Shown: piece by piece, positions 1 through 12,200 of the stretch
Layout of the letters: every line of letters begins with the position of its first letter
Position numbering within the stretch: position 1 is the stretch's first letter
Notes under the pieces: generated by a model
The model's input: the letters and a program-made list of their open reading frames with translations, nothing else
Told to the model about the DNA's origin: nothing
The model's database searches: none
NCBI GenBank assembly: GCA_036874045.1
Contig: CM072335.1
Location: 206,001 to 270,000 of the forward strand
Source: Cymodocea nodosa
Taxonomy: Eukaryota > Streptophyta > Magnoliopsida > Alismatales > Cymodoceaceae
Direction: 5' to 3'
DNA: 64,000 bases
Translations under genes and position numbers: made by a program

Positions 1-254
1 GTCAATGGTTAATTTATTTTTATTTAGATCGGTACTCGAGCGGGCGGCGAAAATGAGTTGCGGTTTATAATTAAAATTTAATATTAATTATAGTTTTACA
101 TAAAAAACTAATATAATTCCTCTCCTTTTTCAGCCTCGTAGCTCCTCCGTCCGGCGTCCTCCCTCCACGCTATCTACGAACCTCCAACAGCTCAACTCCT
201 CCTTCCTTGCTTTTCGTCTGCTTGCCACGAGTACAGCACTGTTGGCGCTTTAAC
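1..254 (+). promoter_or_regulatory. Upstream region and 5' leader of the valyl-tRNA synthetase gene
   Basis: No gene is visible here. The stretch runs from AT-rich sequence (about 60-120) into a C/T-rich leader (about 120-254) directly before the ATG at 255, as is common for plant housekeeping 5' UTRs. I see no convincing TATA box at a set distance. The transcription start cannot be placed from sequence alone. Confidence 0.4.
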
Positions 255-3200
255 ATGGCCTTGTGCTGCAACCGTTCGCTCCTCTTTGCGCCTCGCTCTT
301 CCGTCTCCTGGCTGAGTCCTTTCTCCTTTCGCCCCTCCTCCTCCTCCTCCTCCTCCTCCTCCTCCTTCCTCTCCTTTCGCCGCTGCATCTCGTCCCGTTC
401 AGGGAGGAGAAATGGGCGTAGGTTGCTCTCAGGTTCGGATTGTGGCAAACCTTCGTCCCTTACTTTGAATTTGACGTCGTCAAACTATCGGTCTCTGAAT
501 TTTTCGAGGATTCGGAGTTCGGACTTGCGCTTTGTTGATAGATTTTTTTTAAAAAAATTTTCACTTGGATTGTGTTTGTAACCATACTTCAGTCTGATTT
601 AACGCGAACGTTTCTGTTTAATACACCAAGCCATGGCTGCCAAGGAAGAGGTGTTCACTTCTCCAGCAATTGGAAAGTCGTTTGATTTCACAGACGAGGA
701 GAGGATATACAAATGGTAAGTGGAAATTCTCCGTATCATGTGGCACAGATGGAGCCACTCCGTTGCTTTCATGTTTATTTCTTTCTGATGGGAGATATAC
801 CCGCACCAGATCATGGTAGATGGCACCTTCCATCCTTCTCTATCGATCAAGTTGTATTTGAATGAATGGGAGTTTCATTATTTGTGTTGAAGACTTGAAG
901 TGCCGACTTTCAATTTAAAACCAATTAAATATGTGATGAATGACCCAATTGTGTCCTGTTTCCCTGCTTGGAATCCCATTTTCATTGCTTATTTGTACAT
1001 TGCTTTCCTAGCCTGCCTATGTCTTGTGTAGGCCCTTGTTTTTCTTGATCTCAATATATGTTCATTGGTTTCTGCTAAAAAAAAAGGGGATTATGAGTTG
1101 AGAGGACCTTGCATTCTATATTCACTTGATACACAGATGATAGATCATGGTAGGTGGTACTTCCATCATTCTCCATTGATCAGGGCATGTTTGAATGAAG
1201 GAGAGCCTCATTATTTGTGTTGAAGAGTGAGTTTCAATTTAAATACAATTGATTATGAGTTGAGAGTCCCTTGTATTCTATATGCACTTTTTATCAATGC
1301 TAGAGTGAGACTACTCCAACACTTTTTCTCATTTGCATTTTTTAGGCCCTATACATATCCATTTTGTGCATTAGTGGATGTGCAGACTTAGTCTCATCAA
1401 TTTGGATTTTTTTAGTCAATGACATCATCTTGAAGATAAGCAACTGAAGAAAGGCCATTAAGAAGGATTTTCAATAGAATCACAAGTACATTAGCTTTCA
1501 GCCCTTAAGCCTTACCTTTATTCTTGTCTCAAAGTGCCTTTGATCTTGTTATCTAGGTCATTTAGCTTCTAAAGGGTGGCTTTTGATGATGCAAATTCAC
1601 CATGTGGTTATTTCTTTTGCCAAATTCTACACGTGACGCTTCTCAGCATGAGTGCCTGTGGGATCTTATTTCTATGATCTTGAAATTGAAGATTGCTTTA
1701 TGATTGACAACAACATTCGAAACATGTGGTTGTATCCTTGATCTACCGATGAAAAATGAGTGTCATCCGCTTACCTAAGATAGATGGGAATGGCAATGGT
1801 GGTGCTAAGTACTTTGAGCTTGCTTCTATCTAGATCCTTCATGAGATGTGATTTTGAACAATGCTTTTGAAGTATTGAACATGATTATGTGAGAATAGAT
1901 ATGTGTTTCCACTATGGTGAATTCATTTTTGGGTTCTTGGATAGTTTTTCTTTTATCCTTCTTAAGAAAAAGGGAAAATTGACTAGAATCACGAAAACCT
2001 CCAATGCTCCATCAGTAGAGGTTGCAGTCAATCCTTTAGCAGAGCATTATCATGTAAAAGAGATAGATATCAAATGTTAGAAAGAACAATGGGCAGTGAA
2101 AAAGTTCATTTTCCAAACACCCTATGATTCCTTTTTATAAATATGCACGAAAATTCAACAAAGTTGAACTTCTTACAAAAGAAATATAAGAAAATCAGAA
2201 AACAGACCAATTATCCAATACCTCTCTTTAGAGAAATCATATCTATGCTCAGATTATTGATTATGGGAATTTTCTACAAAAATTGGAGAACATATTGGTG
2301 TGGACTTGCTGGTTATTTTGTTTGTTGGGAGGCTTTGAGTCATTTGGGTACTATAGGTTGGAGATGCGTTTGCCTTTTCATTTTCCTTTTTTTCTTTGGA
2401 TCTTTATGGATTTTTTAATGTATATTCAGGTCAATTCAATTATATGGGTTTTCTATCAAACTTTTTACCTATTTAAAATAAAATTTTGCCACACTAGTTT
2501 TTTTAAATTTTCTTACCTGGTTGATATACAAAATTTTCCCTAATATTCACCATGGTCTTCTTCTACTTAGTTTTCAATTCTTGGTGTACTCTTTTTTCAT
2601 TCACATTATGGAGAAACGCTCAATATCAGGTGGGAGTCCCAGGGTTTTTTCAAGCCAAATTTTGATCGTGGAGGAGACCCTTTTGTAATCCCAATGCCAC
2701 CTCCCAATGTCACAGGCTACCTACACATGGGGCATGCAATGTTTGTCACTCTCGAGGTTGGATAAACATTTTTACTTCCTCAGATTTCCAATTTGTTTGA
2801 TTGCTCTTGTATTTTCTATCTGCACCAACGAAATGAGTTTTTATAAAAATGTCTACAAGATATTATTTCTTCTACTACATGTTTCTGTGAATTGACATCT
2901 TTAATTAAGTTTGTTATATCACCATCCCATGACACTCTCTTCTTGTTATTTTCATTAGCTCGAGCATTGGAAACTTTACAATCACATAATTTGAGCATAA
3001 CACTCTTCTTGTTATTTTCATTAGCTCAAGCATTGGAAACTTTACAATCACATAATTTGAGCCTTGTCGCTTCTGTATAGGTATGTCATGATCTTTGGAT
3101 ATCCAATACATCAGCAAATTATTGAGTAATGGTCAATAACATCTAATAGATGATTATCAGATTCTAACATGATCCACTGACATGGTCCCCAATCTTCTGT

Positions 3201-6200
3201 AAAAAGAAATAATCTTTAGTGGTAAATAAAACTTTCACCTGTCAGTTCTGCTGTCTCCAAGACCAATAATGGTTTTTTGTTTGGCTGCAAAATCTAAAAG
3301 TTTTCAGGACATATTTAGGAATGTGGGGTACATATTGAATGGATTTTTCTCTCTCTAGATGAACTTGTTGACAATTGTTGGTTTAAATGAATCCTACAAA
3401 GTAAACGCACATCCAATAATTCAGTTATGGAGTATATGGTTAAGCACGTCTGTGTAACAGATGATTATAAGCATCTTACATAATCCATTGACATGGTTGC
3501 CAAGTTCTGCATGAAGAAACAAACTTAAGTGGAAAATAAAATTAACTTTCATCTTGGCAGTGCTGCTATCTCCAAAAATCAGCATTTGTCTTTTTTGTTT
3601 AATTGAAATCTGAACTTTTCAGGATCTTAAATTGCTGATATTATGTTTATGTATGTATAAATAACTACATATTGAATGGGTATTTTTTTCAGCTGAACTT
3701 TTGACAATGGGTGGGTTTAAATGATTCCTACAAGGAGAGAGTGCGCATGTATGTGTGGAGAGAGATAGAGATAATATAGCTGTCTATTTTTTTTGGAGTG
3801 ATGATATAATTGCCTCTTGGTGCACATTATTTTGAGAAAATCTGAGCTTCATGGATGTCCACAATTCAGTTTGCTGATACAGTTTTCAAAACCGTTTCCT
3901 AATTTTTTAGTATATATTGTTAACTTGCAATCAAGATTGTGGGTTGAAGGTGCTTTCTTTTTTTGGCATGTACATGGTCATTCCAATCAAAGATTCAAAC
4001 CAACTCATGAACTTGGCCAATTTGCCTTATTTCAGTCTTTCAACTTACAGACAGAGCATTCTTATAGAGAATATCTTCCTTTCTTATAGGATATTATGGC
4101 TAGATATTCTCGAATGAAAGGAAGGGCTACTGTTTGGCTTCCTGGAACTGATCATGCAGGCATTGCAACACAGGTTGGTAGTGTGCTTAAAGTTGGAATG
4201 ATTTTTAGTTCTTTTAAGATTTCGGAAATTATGTTGCTCCATCTATTTTCTCTAATGTAATCATCGCGTTATCTAAATTGTGCTTGTCATCTTTATTTTG
4301 TTTATGACACTTTTTCCTAACCCCTAAATAAATACTCCCAATCATACCCAAAGCCATCAGGGAAATTATCTATGAGTTCCGGTTCCAAATCTTGAAGTTC
4401 TTGCTATTCTCTTTTCCAAATATGTCATTTTACTTGAAATAACTTGCTTAGAGATTTTACATATTCCTGGTTTTATTTGCTATCCCATTACCTTAGTTGG
4501 TTGTGGAAAACCTGCTTACATCTGAAGGTATCAAAAGGACTGAAATGAGCAGGGAGGAGTTTACCAGCAGAGTTTGGGAGTGGAAAGAAAAGTAAGCAAT
4601 GATTCCTACCTTATGTGTGATTTCTGGATACTTACTATATTTTTTCCCTCCTTTTTCATGTTTCCTTATCACTGATTTCTGTAAATAATATTTTTCTCTT
4701 CTTTATTCTTTAGTTTTGTGGCTTTTCCTTGCTCTTATGTCATGCATGCCTCTCTGTAGAAATATTTCTACCTTATCTGTTCTTGTTATAGAACAAGGAA
4801 AGTATCTCTCTAATATGATCACCCATATAGGAACAGTTCAATGACTGCATTTGGAACTCTAGTTTTTTGGAAGTGCAACTCCTATGTTTCAATTCAAAAC
4901 CAATGCTTTGTAAAAGTTAAGAGTTAGTTTATAATTTGTTGTATTCACAAAAAACCTAAAAAGCTGCAAACAATACTGAAACAGGAATGAAAAATGACAT
5001 TCTACAACTATTATGGGATTAGGGTTTGAATTAAATGGATATCCAATAACCCATTAACCTATATAATTAATAATCTAACACTCTCCCTTAAGTTGAAACG
5101 TATATATTAGCATGTTTAGATTGTTACAGTTAGAGTATAAGAATTATTGTTGTATTAGGTGTGTTGTAGTGAGTTTAGTCTCACATTGCTAGAGTCTTAT
5201 TTATGTCCTCTTTGTAGCCTTTATGTAAGAAGCTTTATGTTATTGTTAATGATACATCCCTTCCATCACTTTTCTTGTGTTTCCACATGATATTAGAGTT
5301 TAGGTTTTAAGAGTTCAATAGGAAAAAAGTTTTAGGTAAGGAAGAGGGAAACCTTAGTTGCCACTCTCCTCCTTCCCTACCACAACTATTGTCGGTCTTT
5401 GTCCACCACCACTCCTCATCTCTGTTCTCTTTCCCTAATGTAGTTTTTATCCTAGGCACCTCTTCCCTTATTATTTTTCCTTTATTGGATGCTCTCTTCC
5501 ATCACGTCAATTTGTGTAAATGCCCTCTCTTGTTGCATTGGCCTATGTAGATGACCTCTCCCACTATGTCAACTTGCTATTTTGCCTCTCTAGCACACGT
5601 CTCTTGTGCGTGATGTCAACCTTTCTCTACACACCTTTCCTATTGGCATCATCACCAAGTGTCTTCTCTTCCTTGCACAAAGACACTTCTACATGATGCT
5701 TGTGTGCATTGTCTACACATGTTGTTCTCCATACGTTATTTGCTATTTTGTCATCCAATGCTTCTCTCCTTGTTGGCATTGTCAAAGCTCCTTTGGCATC
5801 TCCAACATTGACTACTATTGTCTCAACTCATTAAGGTTACAGATAAATGAAATGATGAAAAGAAAAGGAGAAGGAGAAGGAGAAGGAGAAGGAGAAGGAG
5901 AAGGATGAAGAAAAGAAAAGAAGAGGAAAGAAAAAACAAATTGGGGGGGGGGGGGGGGGGGGGAAGAGAGAAAAATGGACAGTAAAAAGAGAGAAAAGAA
6001 ATGGTAGAAATAAAAAAAGGAAAAAAAAGAAAGAAGAAAAACAAGTACACAAAAAAGGACAAAAAAAAGTTCTTTAATATTTCATTATCAATCTCCAAAT
6101 TAGAAAAAATTGGAATTTTCTAAAATACCCTAATTAACAATCCACACTATTTGAGATTTTGTAGATATCTCAAAGTTGACAATTTACATCTTTCTTGGAT

Positions 6201-9200
6201 GATTGCTAATATTTGCGTGCAAATTTTCCTTGTAAGGTCAATTAAGGTTTGACCATTTTCCTTACTTGCACTTCTATTTGTCCACTATGTATTTCCTTAT
6301 ATTTTTTTTAATCCTAATTTCATTTATGTATGAGTCTATTTCAAGTTAGATGCTCTAACTTGAGAGGGAGTGTTAGAACATATGAGTTATTGTTGTATTA
6401 GGTGTATTGTAATAGGTTTAGTCTTATATTGTTAGAGTTTTTTTGTGTTTTCTTTGTAGCATTTGTATAAAAGTTCTTATGTTATTGTTAATAATACATC
6501 CCTTCCACTACTTTTGTTCTATTTCCACATGATATTAGAGCAAACATGAGCTCCCCATTGAATGATCCAATATAGAAGTGAAAAAACCAACTGTACCACA
6601 CATGTAGGAGTGCTAAGATAAATAGTCCCACGTTAGAAAACTTAATGCAGAACCCTTAGTCTATAATATAGTACTTCATCTTCTTACTTGTTATATGGTT
6701 TTATGGCGTATGTTATATGGTTTTATGGCGTAGAGAATTCTAAGATAGTACCAGAACCTCAAATAAGACACATGTAGGTGTGGATCCTCCTATTGAGTCA
6801 TGTAGTGTAAGAGTAAAAATGTTGACTGCTACACGTGTTGAAGAGCGTCAAGATGAATTGTCTCACATTGAAAAACCCAAAATCTTGAGTTTATAATATA
6901 ATAGTTCACCTCTCATCAGCAATGACAATATATGTTTGGTTCTCTTATGGAATATTGGATTATTTACAACGAAGATGACAATTTAATTATCATAATGTAT
7001 GTGCATGTGCTCACTAATAAAAAACCCAAACTCAATCAAGAGGGAGCATAGCCACATTATCTTACATACAATTTGTGCTAACATTTTGTTTCTTGTTTCT
7101 TTAACTAGATTACCCTCACTATATGTGCTACATCTTGAGATATATTTTTGGTCTCATTTGTCATCTACATAACCAAAATTTGAGTAGGCCTTAATGTGTG
7201 CATGACTACGTCTTATACACTAGTCTTTTATCAGGAGCTTTTTTGACATAAGCTAGAACTCATAAAGTCCCTTGCGAATGTACTATCATTGGTTATGTAT
7301 CAATTGACTGAGTATTCTAACAATATCAGTGATGCTTATATGTGTACCAGTTAGATATGTTAGTTTTCCAATGAATCTTTTGTACTTGCCTATATCTTCC
7401 AACATAGGTGACAACTTGTCCTAGAAAGTCAGTGCACCCACATATACCAATTTTTCGTAAGAGATCCAGTGCATACTTCCTTTAAAACAACATGATATTG
7501 TCTTTAGAATATGTAAATTCACTACCCAAAAAGTACTTTGGGTTGACTCATGTCTTCGATGATAAAATGATTTTGAAGGTAATCCTTTGTTTGTTGAATA
7601 TCCATTACTTGTGAGTAGAATACAATCCACATATATTACAAGTACTATATGACCCATGCCTATCTTACTGTAAAATACTAATGACCCATATTGCATCACT
7701 TAAAATTGCCAATTGCAATAATGTTGCTGAACTTCTCAAATCAAACACATGGATTCTATTTAAGTTTTTAGATAGTTTTTTTGTAGCAAGCAAGCACGAT
7801 CTTCCCTTTGAATAACGCATCAGGGATGTTGCTCTATAAAAACTTGTTTTGACCAATCATCATACAAAAAAATATTTTTACATCTAGTTGCATAAGTTCC
7901 CAAGATTGATTTATGGTAAGAGAGAGCAATACTTGTATAGAATTCGATCGAGTTATAGGTGAGAAGGTCTTTGCATGGTTAATTTCATATTCCTATGTAA
8001 AACTTAATGCAACTAATTGGACCTTATATCTATCTACTATCCTGTTAGACTTGAACTTGACTATAAATACCCACCTATAGGTGACTATGTTAGTTTCTTT
8101 AGAGTGAGAGACTAGATTTTATGTGCCATAAGATATTAAAGTTTGCATTTCCTCATCTATAGTAGCCTTCTAGTGAAGAGTTTGAAGTATTTCTCGGTAG
8201 TTTCTAAGGATTAACTTAAGAGGACATAAATAAGTTAAAAGTGTGCAATGTGGGGTGAAGTTTTTTATGGAAGATATAGTGTGATATGGGATAGGTAGTG
8301 GTGGATCTGTTACCTTTTCTCATCATAGTGGGTAGATCAAGATCATTTTGTGATGGATTTGCAACTATGGAAGTGGTATTGGTGAATTGTATGGTAGTAG
8401 TTGAAGGCCTTTGTTGATGATGAGAGTATACCTGTAAGGGTTGAGAAGCCTTTTCCTACACAACCACCAGATCAACCATTTGTATGGAATCAACTAACTG
8501 AATCTCAGTAATAGAAACATTTTTAGGAATAGATGACATAGGTATACTTTCAATGCAAGAGCCATTAGACTTGTTCTCAAAAAATTGCTGAAACTCAAAA
8601 AAAGTACCAAATATTTTTTGAGTAGATGGAACAAAACGCCCATATCCTTATTGAGTTTGAAAATATCCAATAAAGATACATCTGATAAATCAAGGTGTCA
8701 GTTGTCAAGATTAAGGGTTTAGGTCTTTGATGAAGGCAATACAACCAACAAACCTTGGAAGTGTGAGGAGTTCTAGATTGCGACGTAATTGTTAGAATAG
8801 GATCTCCCCTCCTCCAAGAGGAGTAGATGGCATCCTAGTTATAAGGTAGGATGTAGTTAAAATAGCATCAATCACAAATGCTGTGTTACACCCATCTCTA
8901 ACATTAGAGTCCAAGCTACATAAGAAGATGGTGATGTTTATGCTCTTCAACTCTGTTCTGCTAGGAAAACACAAGAGGGAAAGATGTTTCCTGTCTTGTG
9001 CTTTGGTACCATGAAACTTGGAAGAAAAATGACTATTCTACAACTATTATGTATGTATAGGGCGATTAGGGTTTGGATTAAATGGATATCCACTAACCCA
9101 TTCACCTGAATAACTGATAATCTAAAAAAATGTTTTTTTAGCAACAAAGCTATAAACAATACTTCTTTCAAATAAATTAACCATTCTGAAAAGTTGTGAA

Positions 9201-12200
9201 CTCAATAACATTTCCAAGTGCAGCTTCAATGTATCAAAATACTTTAATTCAACTTTTTATGCCATTCCTTATTTTATTGGAGATCTTTAAGCTAAGCAGA
9301 TGAAACTTACTATTAGAATCTAGTATTTCAATGTTCAAACTAAGAAAACACATGAGGGATACTGAAATAACAATTGCTGTTCAGAGTTCTGATAATTTTT
9401 CGTTCTATGCCATTTAAGTCAGGTTTGCAAATCTTGAGTCTAGTTGTTCGGGTCCTTCAGAATTGTTTTCTATGTTGACAGATCTGGATAACTTAACGGT
9501 ATTTGCCATAAAGTCAACAAAAAGAAATTTATTCAGGTCTATACTGAGATTGATAGTGACTTATCATGTGCTCTGTTGCCTTGTTGGTTAGTCTGGGTTC
9601 ACGGAAATGAAACCATCTTCAAAGAGAAGTATGCCAGGAACTTAAGGAGAAGGTGGCATGGCATGCATGTTGTCTGTTTGGGTTGTAGTTTGGCAGCTTG
9701 TCTAGTCTAATATTTTTGGGTTAGTGATGACCTCCATGTTTCTAACTTGGTTTAAATTTATTTAATAAGATTCATCCTTCCTTTTTCATAAAAAAGTAAC
9801 AATTACTTTATAATTCACGTAAGCTGGGTAAACATTATATTGTTAGAAGCCATTCTCTGACTTATAACACAATGGCACTTAGCATTAAAAGATACTTGCG
9901 CTCCACACTGCTCCTCTCCATCGTTTTGACAGTTTCTTTGAAAAGTTGGCACCCACTCCTTTGCCTAGTTTTTTTTTGCACATAGTCCTTATCTCTTTCA
10001 TACTGGAAAGCATGTATTAGGGATTAGGGAGGAAAGCCAACTTTATTTCTAATAATGATACTAAAAAATTGATATTTCTAGAAATTTATAAGTTCATATT
10101 TTGGCATGTTGTTTATCTGGCATATCTGGAACTGTGAAATCTGTCTAGCAGCTCTATCCTACGCTTGATGGATACAAAAATTTAACATACGTTTTGCATA
10201 GATGATGCATGAAAAAAACCAAACCTAAAATCAATCACCATTATCTTAGACATGATACTAGCAAAAGACAAAGTCTGATATTTTTAAAAAAAGAAATCTA
10301 CAATGACTTTTTACTAATTTTAAAATTCAAACAATCATTTTCCTACTCCATTTTTCAATCATAGCACTAAATTTGGTGTTTTAGCTTGACAGGTACTACT
10401 TTTTGTTTGCTCTGATGTATGTTAGATGTGACTTACAACTCTACATGTTATATCGTGAAATGGAGTACTAATTGATTCATGAAATCTTTCTTCGCAGCAT
10501 GGAAGTAGGGAAACATATTTCTCTGAATTTTATTTTTAGCTAACATCTATCCGTTTGGAAGTTGAATTTACCTTTTGTTTATTGCAAAAGGTTCTGCTTT
10601 TCAGTTTTTAGCTTCTTAGTTGTTCCCTCCTGTATGAGAGCAGATTTGGCTTATACAAAAGCTACTCTCTTTATAAAATAAAAATAATTTTGTTCATTCT
10701 TCAGCCACTAGCTCCAATTTTACTGCCATATAAAAATGGTTAATAAATACACTCTATTCTTTGAAGCAATCAAGAATAGTCAATTTGCTTGATATTTCTG
10801 TCGTTTGTCCTTATCTAACAATGAACTATACATTCTTACAAGCCATAAGTAAATTTATATATCCTAATTCCTTTTCTAATTTCAGGTATGGTGGAACTAT
10901 CACACAACAGATTAAGAGATTGGGTGCATCTTGTGATTGGAGCCGAGAACGGTTTACCCTTGATGAGCAGTTGAGTCGTAAGTAAATCTTGTTTATTATA
11001 AACAAAAACAATGTGTTGGTGTTTGATTCTTTTGCTATTTTGTACTTCCTGCATTCGACAATACAAGCCACACATTCCATCTTTTTTTATTCTTTCGAGG
11101 AACACATTGTAGGGCATGCTTCAATCTTCATAATTTTGTTTCAAATTTCAATGGTTACTGATTTTTTTTAATTTTCTTTTTAATCATCACTTGTTTATTC
11201 ATCATCATACCTTTCATTGCCCCTTTTCTGGAGCTTGTTGCACAGTTGCACTATCTTTTTTTACCGTGTCTATTAATGGTTGCAGAGGCTGTAGTGGAGG
11301 CATTTGTAAGGCTTCATGAAAAAGGTCTTATTTATCAAGGTAGGATTCAATTATTTGTTTTACTTTTCACCAGTTAAAGCCTTACTGATTTTTTCATCAT
11401 CATTTCCATATTTTATACTATTCACTAAGCAGTTCCACAGCTCTACATATCATGTTTTCTCATCTTATTCTGTATTTACTTACTGAATTGGACTATAATT
11501 TTACAATTATACAGACTGTCTAAACTTTATTTTTCTCCAATGAACAGAGTAAGCAGTGAGCCTATGATTTCCCAAAAAATAAATTGGCAGACATTCATCT
11601 AATAAGCTTTCTAGAACAAGATTTTTCGTGTGCATGCTCTTTGCCCTTCATGCTAACTGTGCTCCTGTCATCTTTACGCTGCCTAATCCATAAATTTCAT
11701 TGTCGTCTTTTTCCAATTAATTTTTTGTTGATAAAATACCTTCACCATAAAAAGGCTTCTGAGCTGTGAACTCCAGCTATCTTACCTCTTTTTGCAGTGT
11801 GGTTGTCATCATTAACATCATTATTTATTAAAAAGGCTACCTCATGTGTTTTTCCTCCAAAGTCTGCACATTTTCTAAGGTTATTCATCTCCCAGTATTT
11901 CATTTCAAATTTTATCATAGATATGAATATTTACACACAAAGAGTGAGTTGTCTACTCTTCTAAAGCAAAACATATTGAGGGCCAGATCTGTGGCCTATA
12001 AATCAAATGCACTGCTAGTTTACATGATTCTTCGAGGAAGATCACTAATTTTTCCTGCTACTAGAACACATTCTAATATTGGAATTACAATGTATACTTT
12101 CAGGATCTTATATGGTTAATTGGTCTCCGAAACTTCAGACAGCAGTTTCTGATTTGGTAGGTTTGTTCTGTTGAAATAATGCTTATTTGATTTGGAACTT

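Larger units (their letters stand above)
4977..9127 (-). mobile_element. Degenerate Ty1/copia retrotransposon, antisense in intron 5, with nested insertion
   Basis: Two related terminal repeats lie at 4977-5080 and 9012-9127 (the second carries a small insertion). Read on the minus strand, a primer-binding site TGGTACCAAAGC (9000-9011) follows the first LTR. A purine-rich tract precedes the second (5081-5100). Between them the minus strand codes for decayed pol fragments. These are an integrase block with [10 protein letters not shown] (about 8815-8850), a reverse transcriptase block with [13 protein letters not shown] (about 7600-7650; the usual YVDD second Asp is lost), and an RNase H block resembling NNPIFH-RTKHI near 6935-6975. 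Gag is not recognisable and stops are numerous. A second LTR element sits inside it at 5129-6529. Confidence 0.8.

Noticed and set aside
5606-6098. Open frames coding for poly-Gly/Glu or poly-Phe/Pro next to the G run
   Set aside because: They arise from the polypurine tract and hexamer array inside a retrotransposon; no start context or conserved domain.
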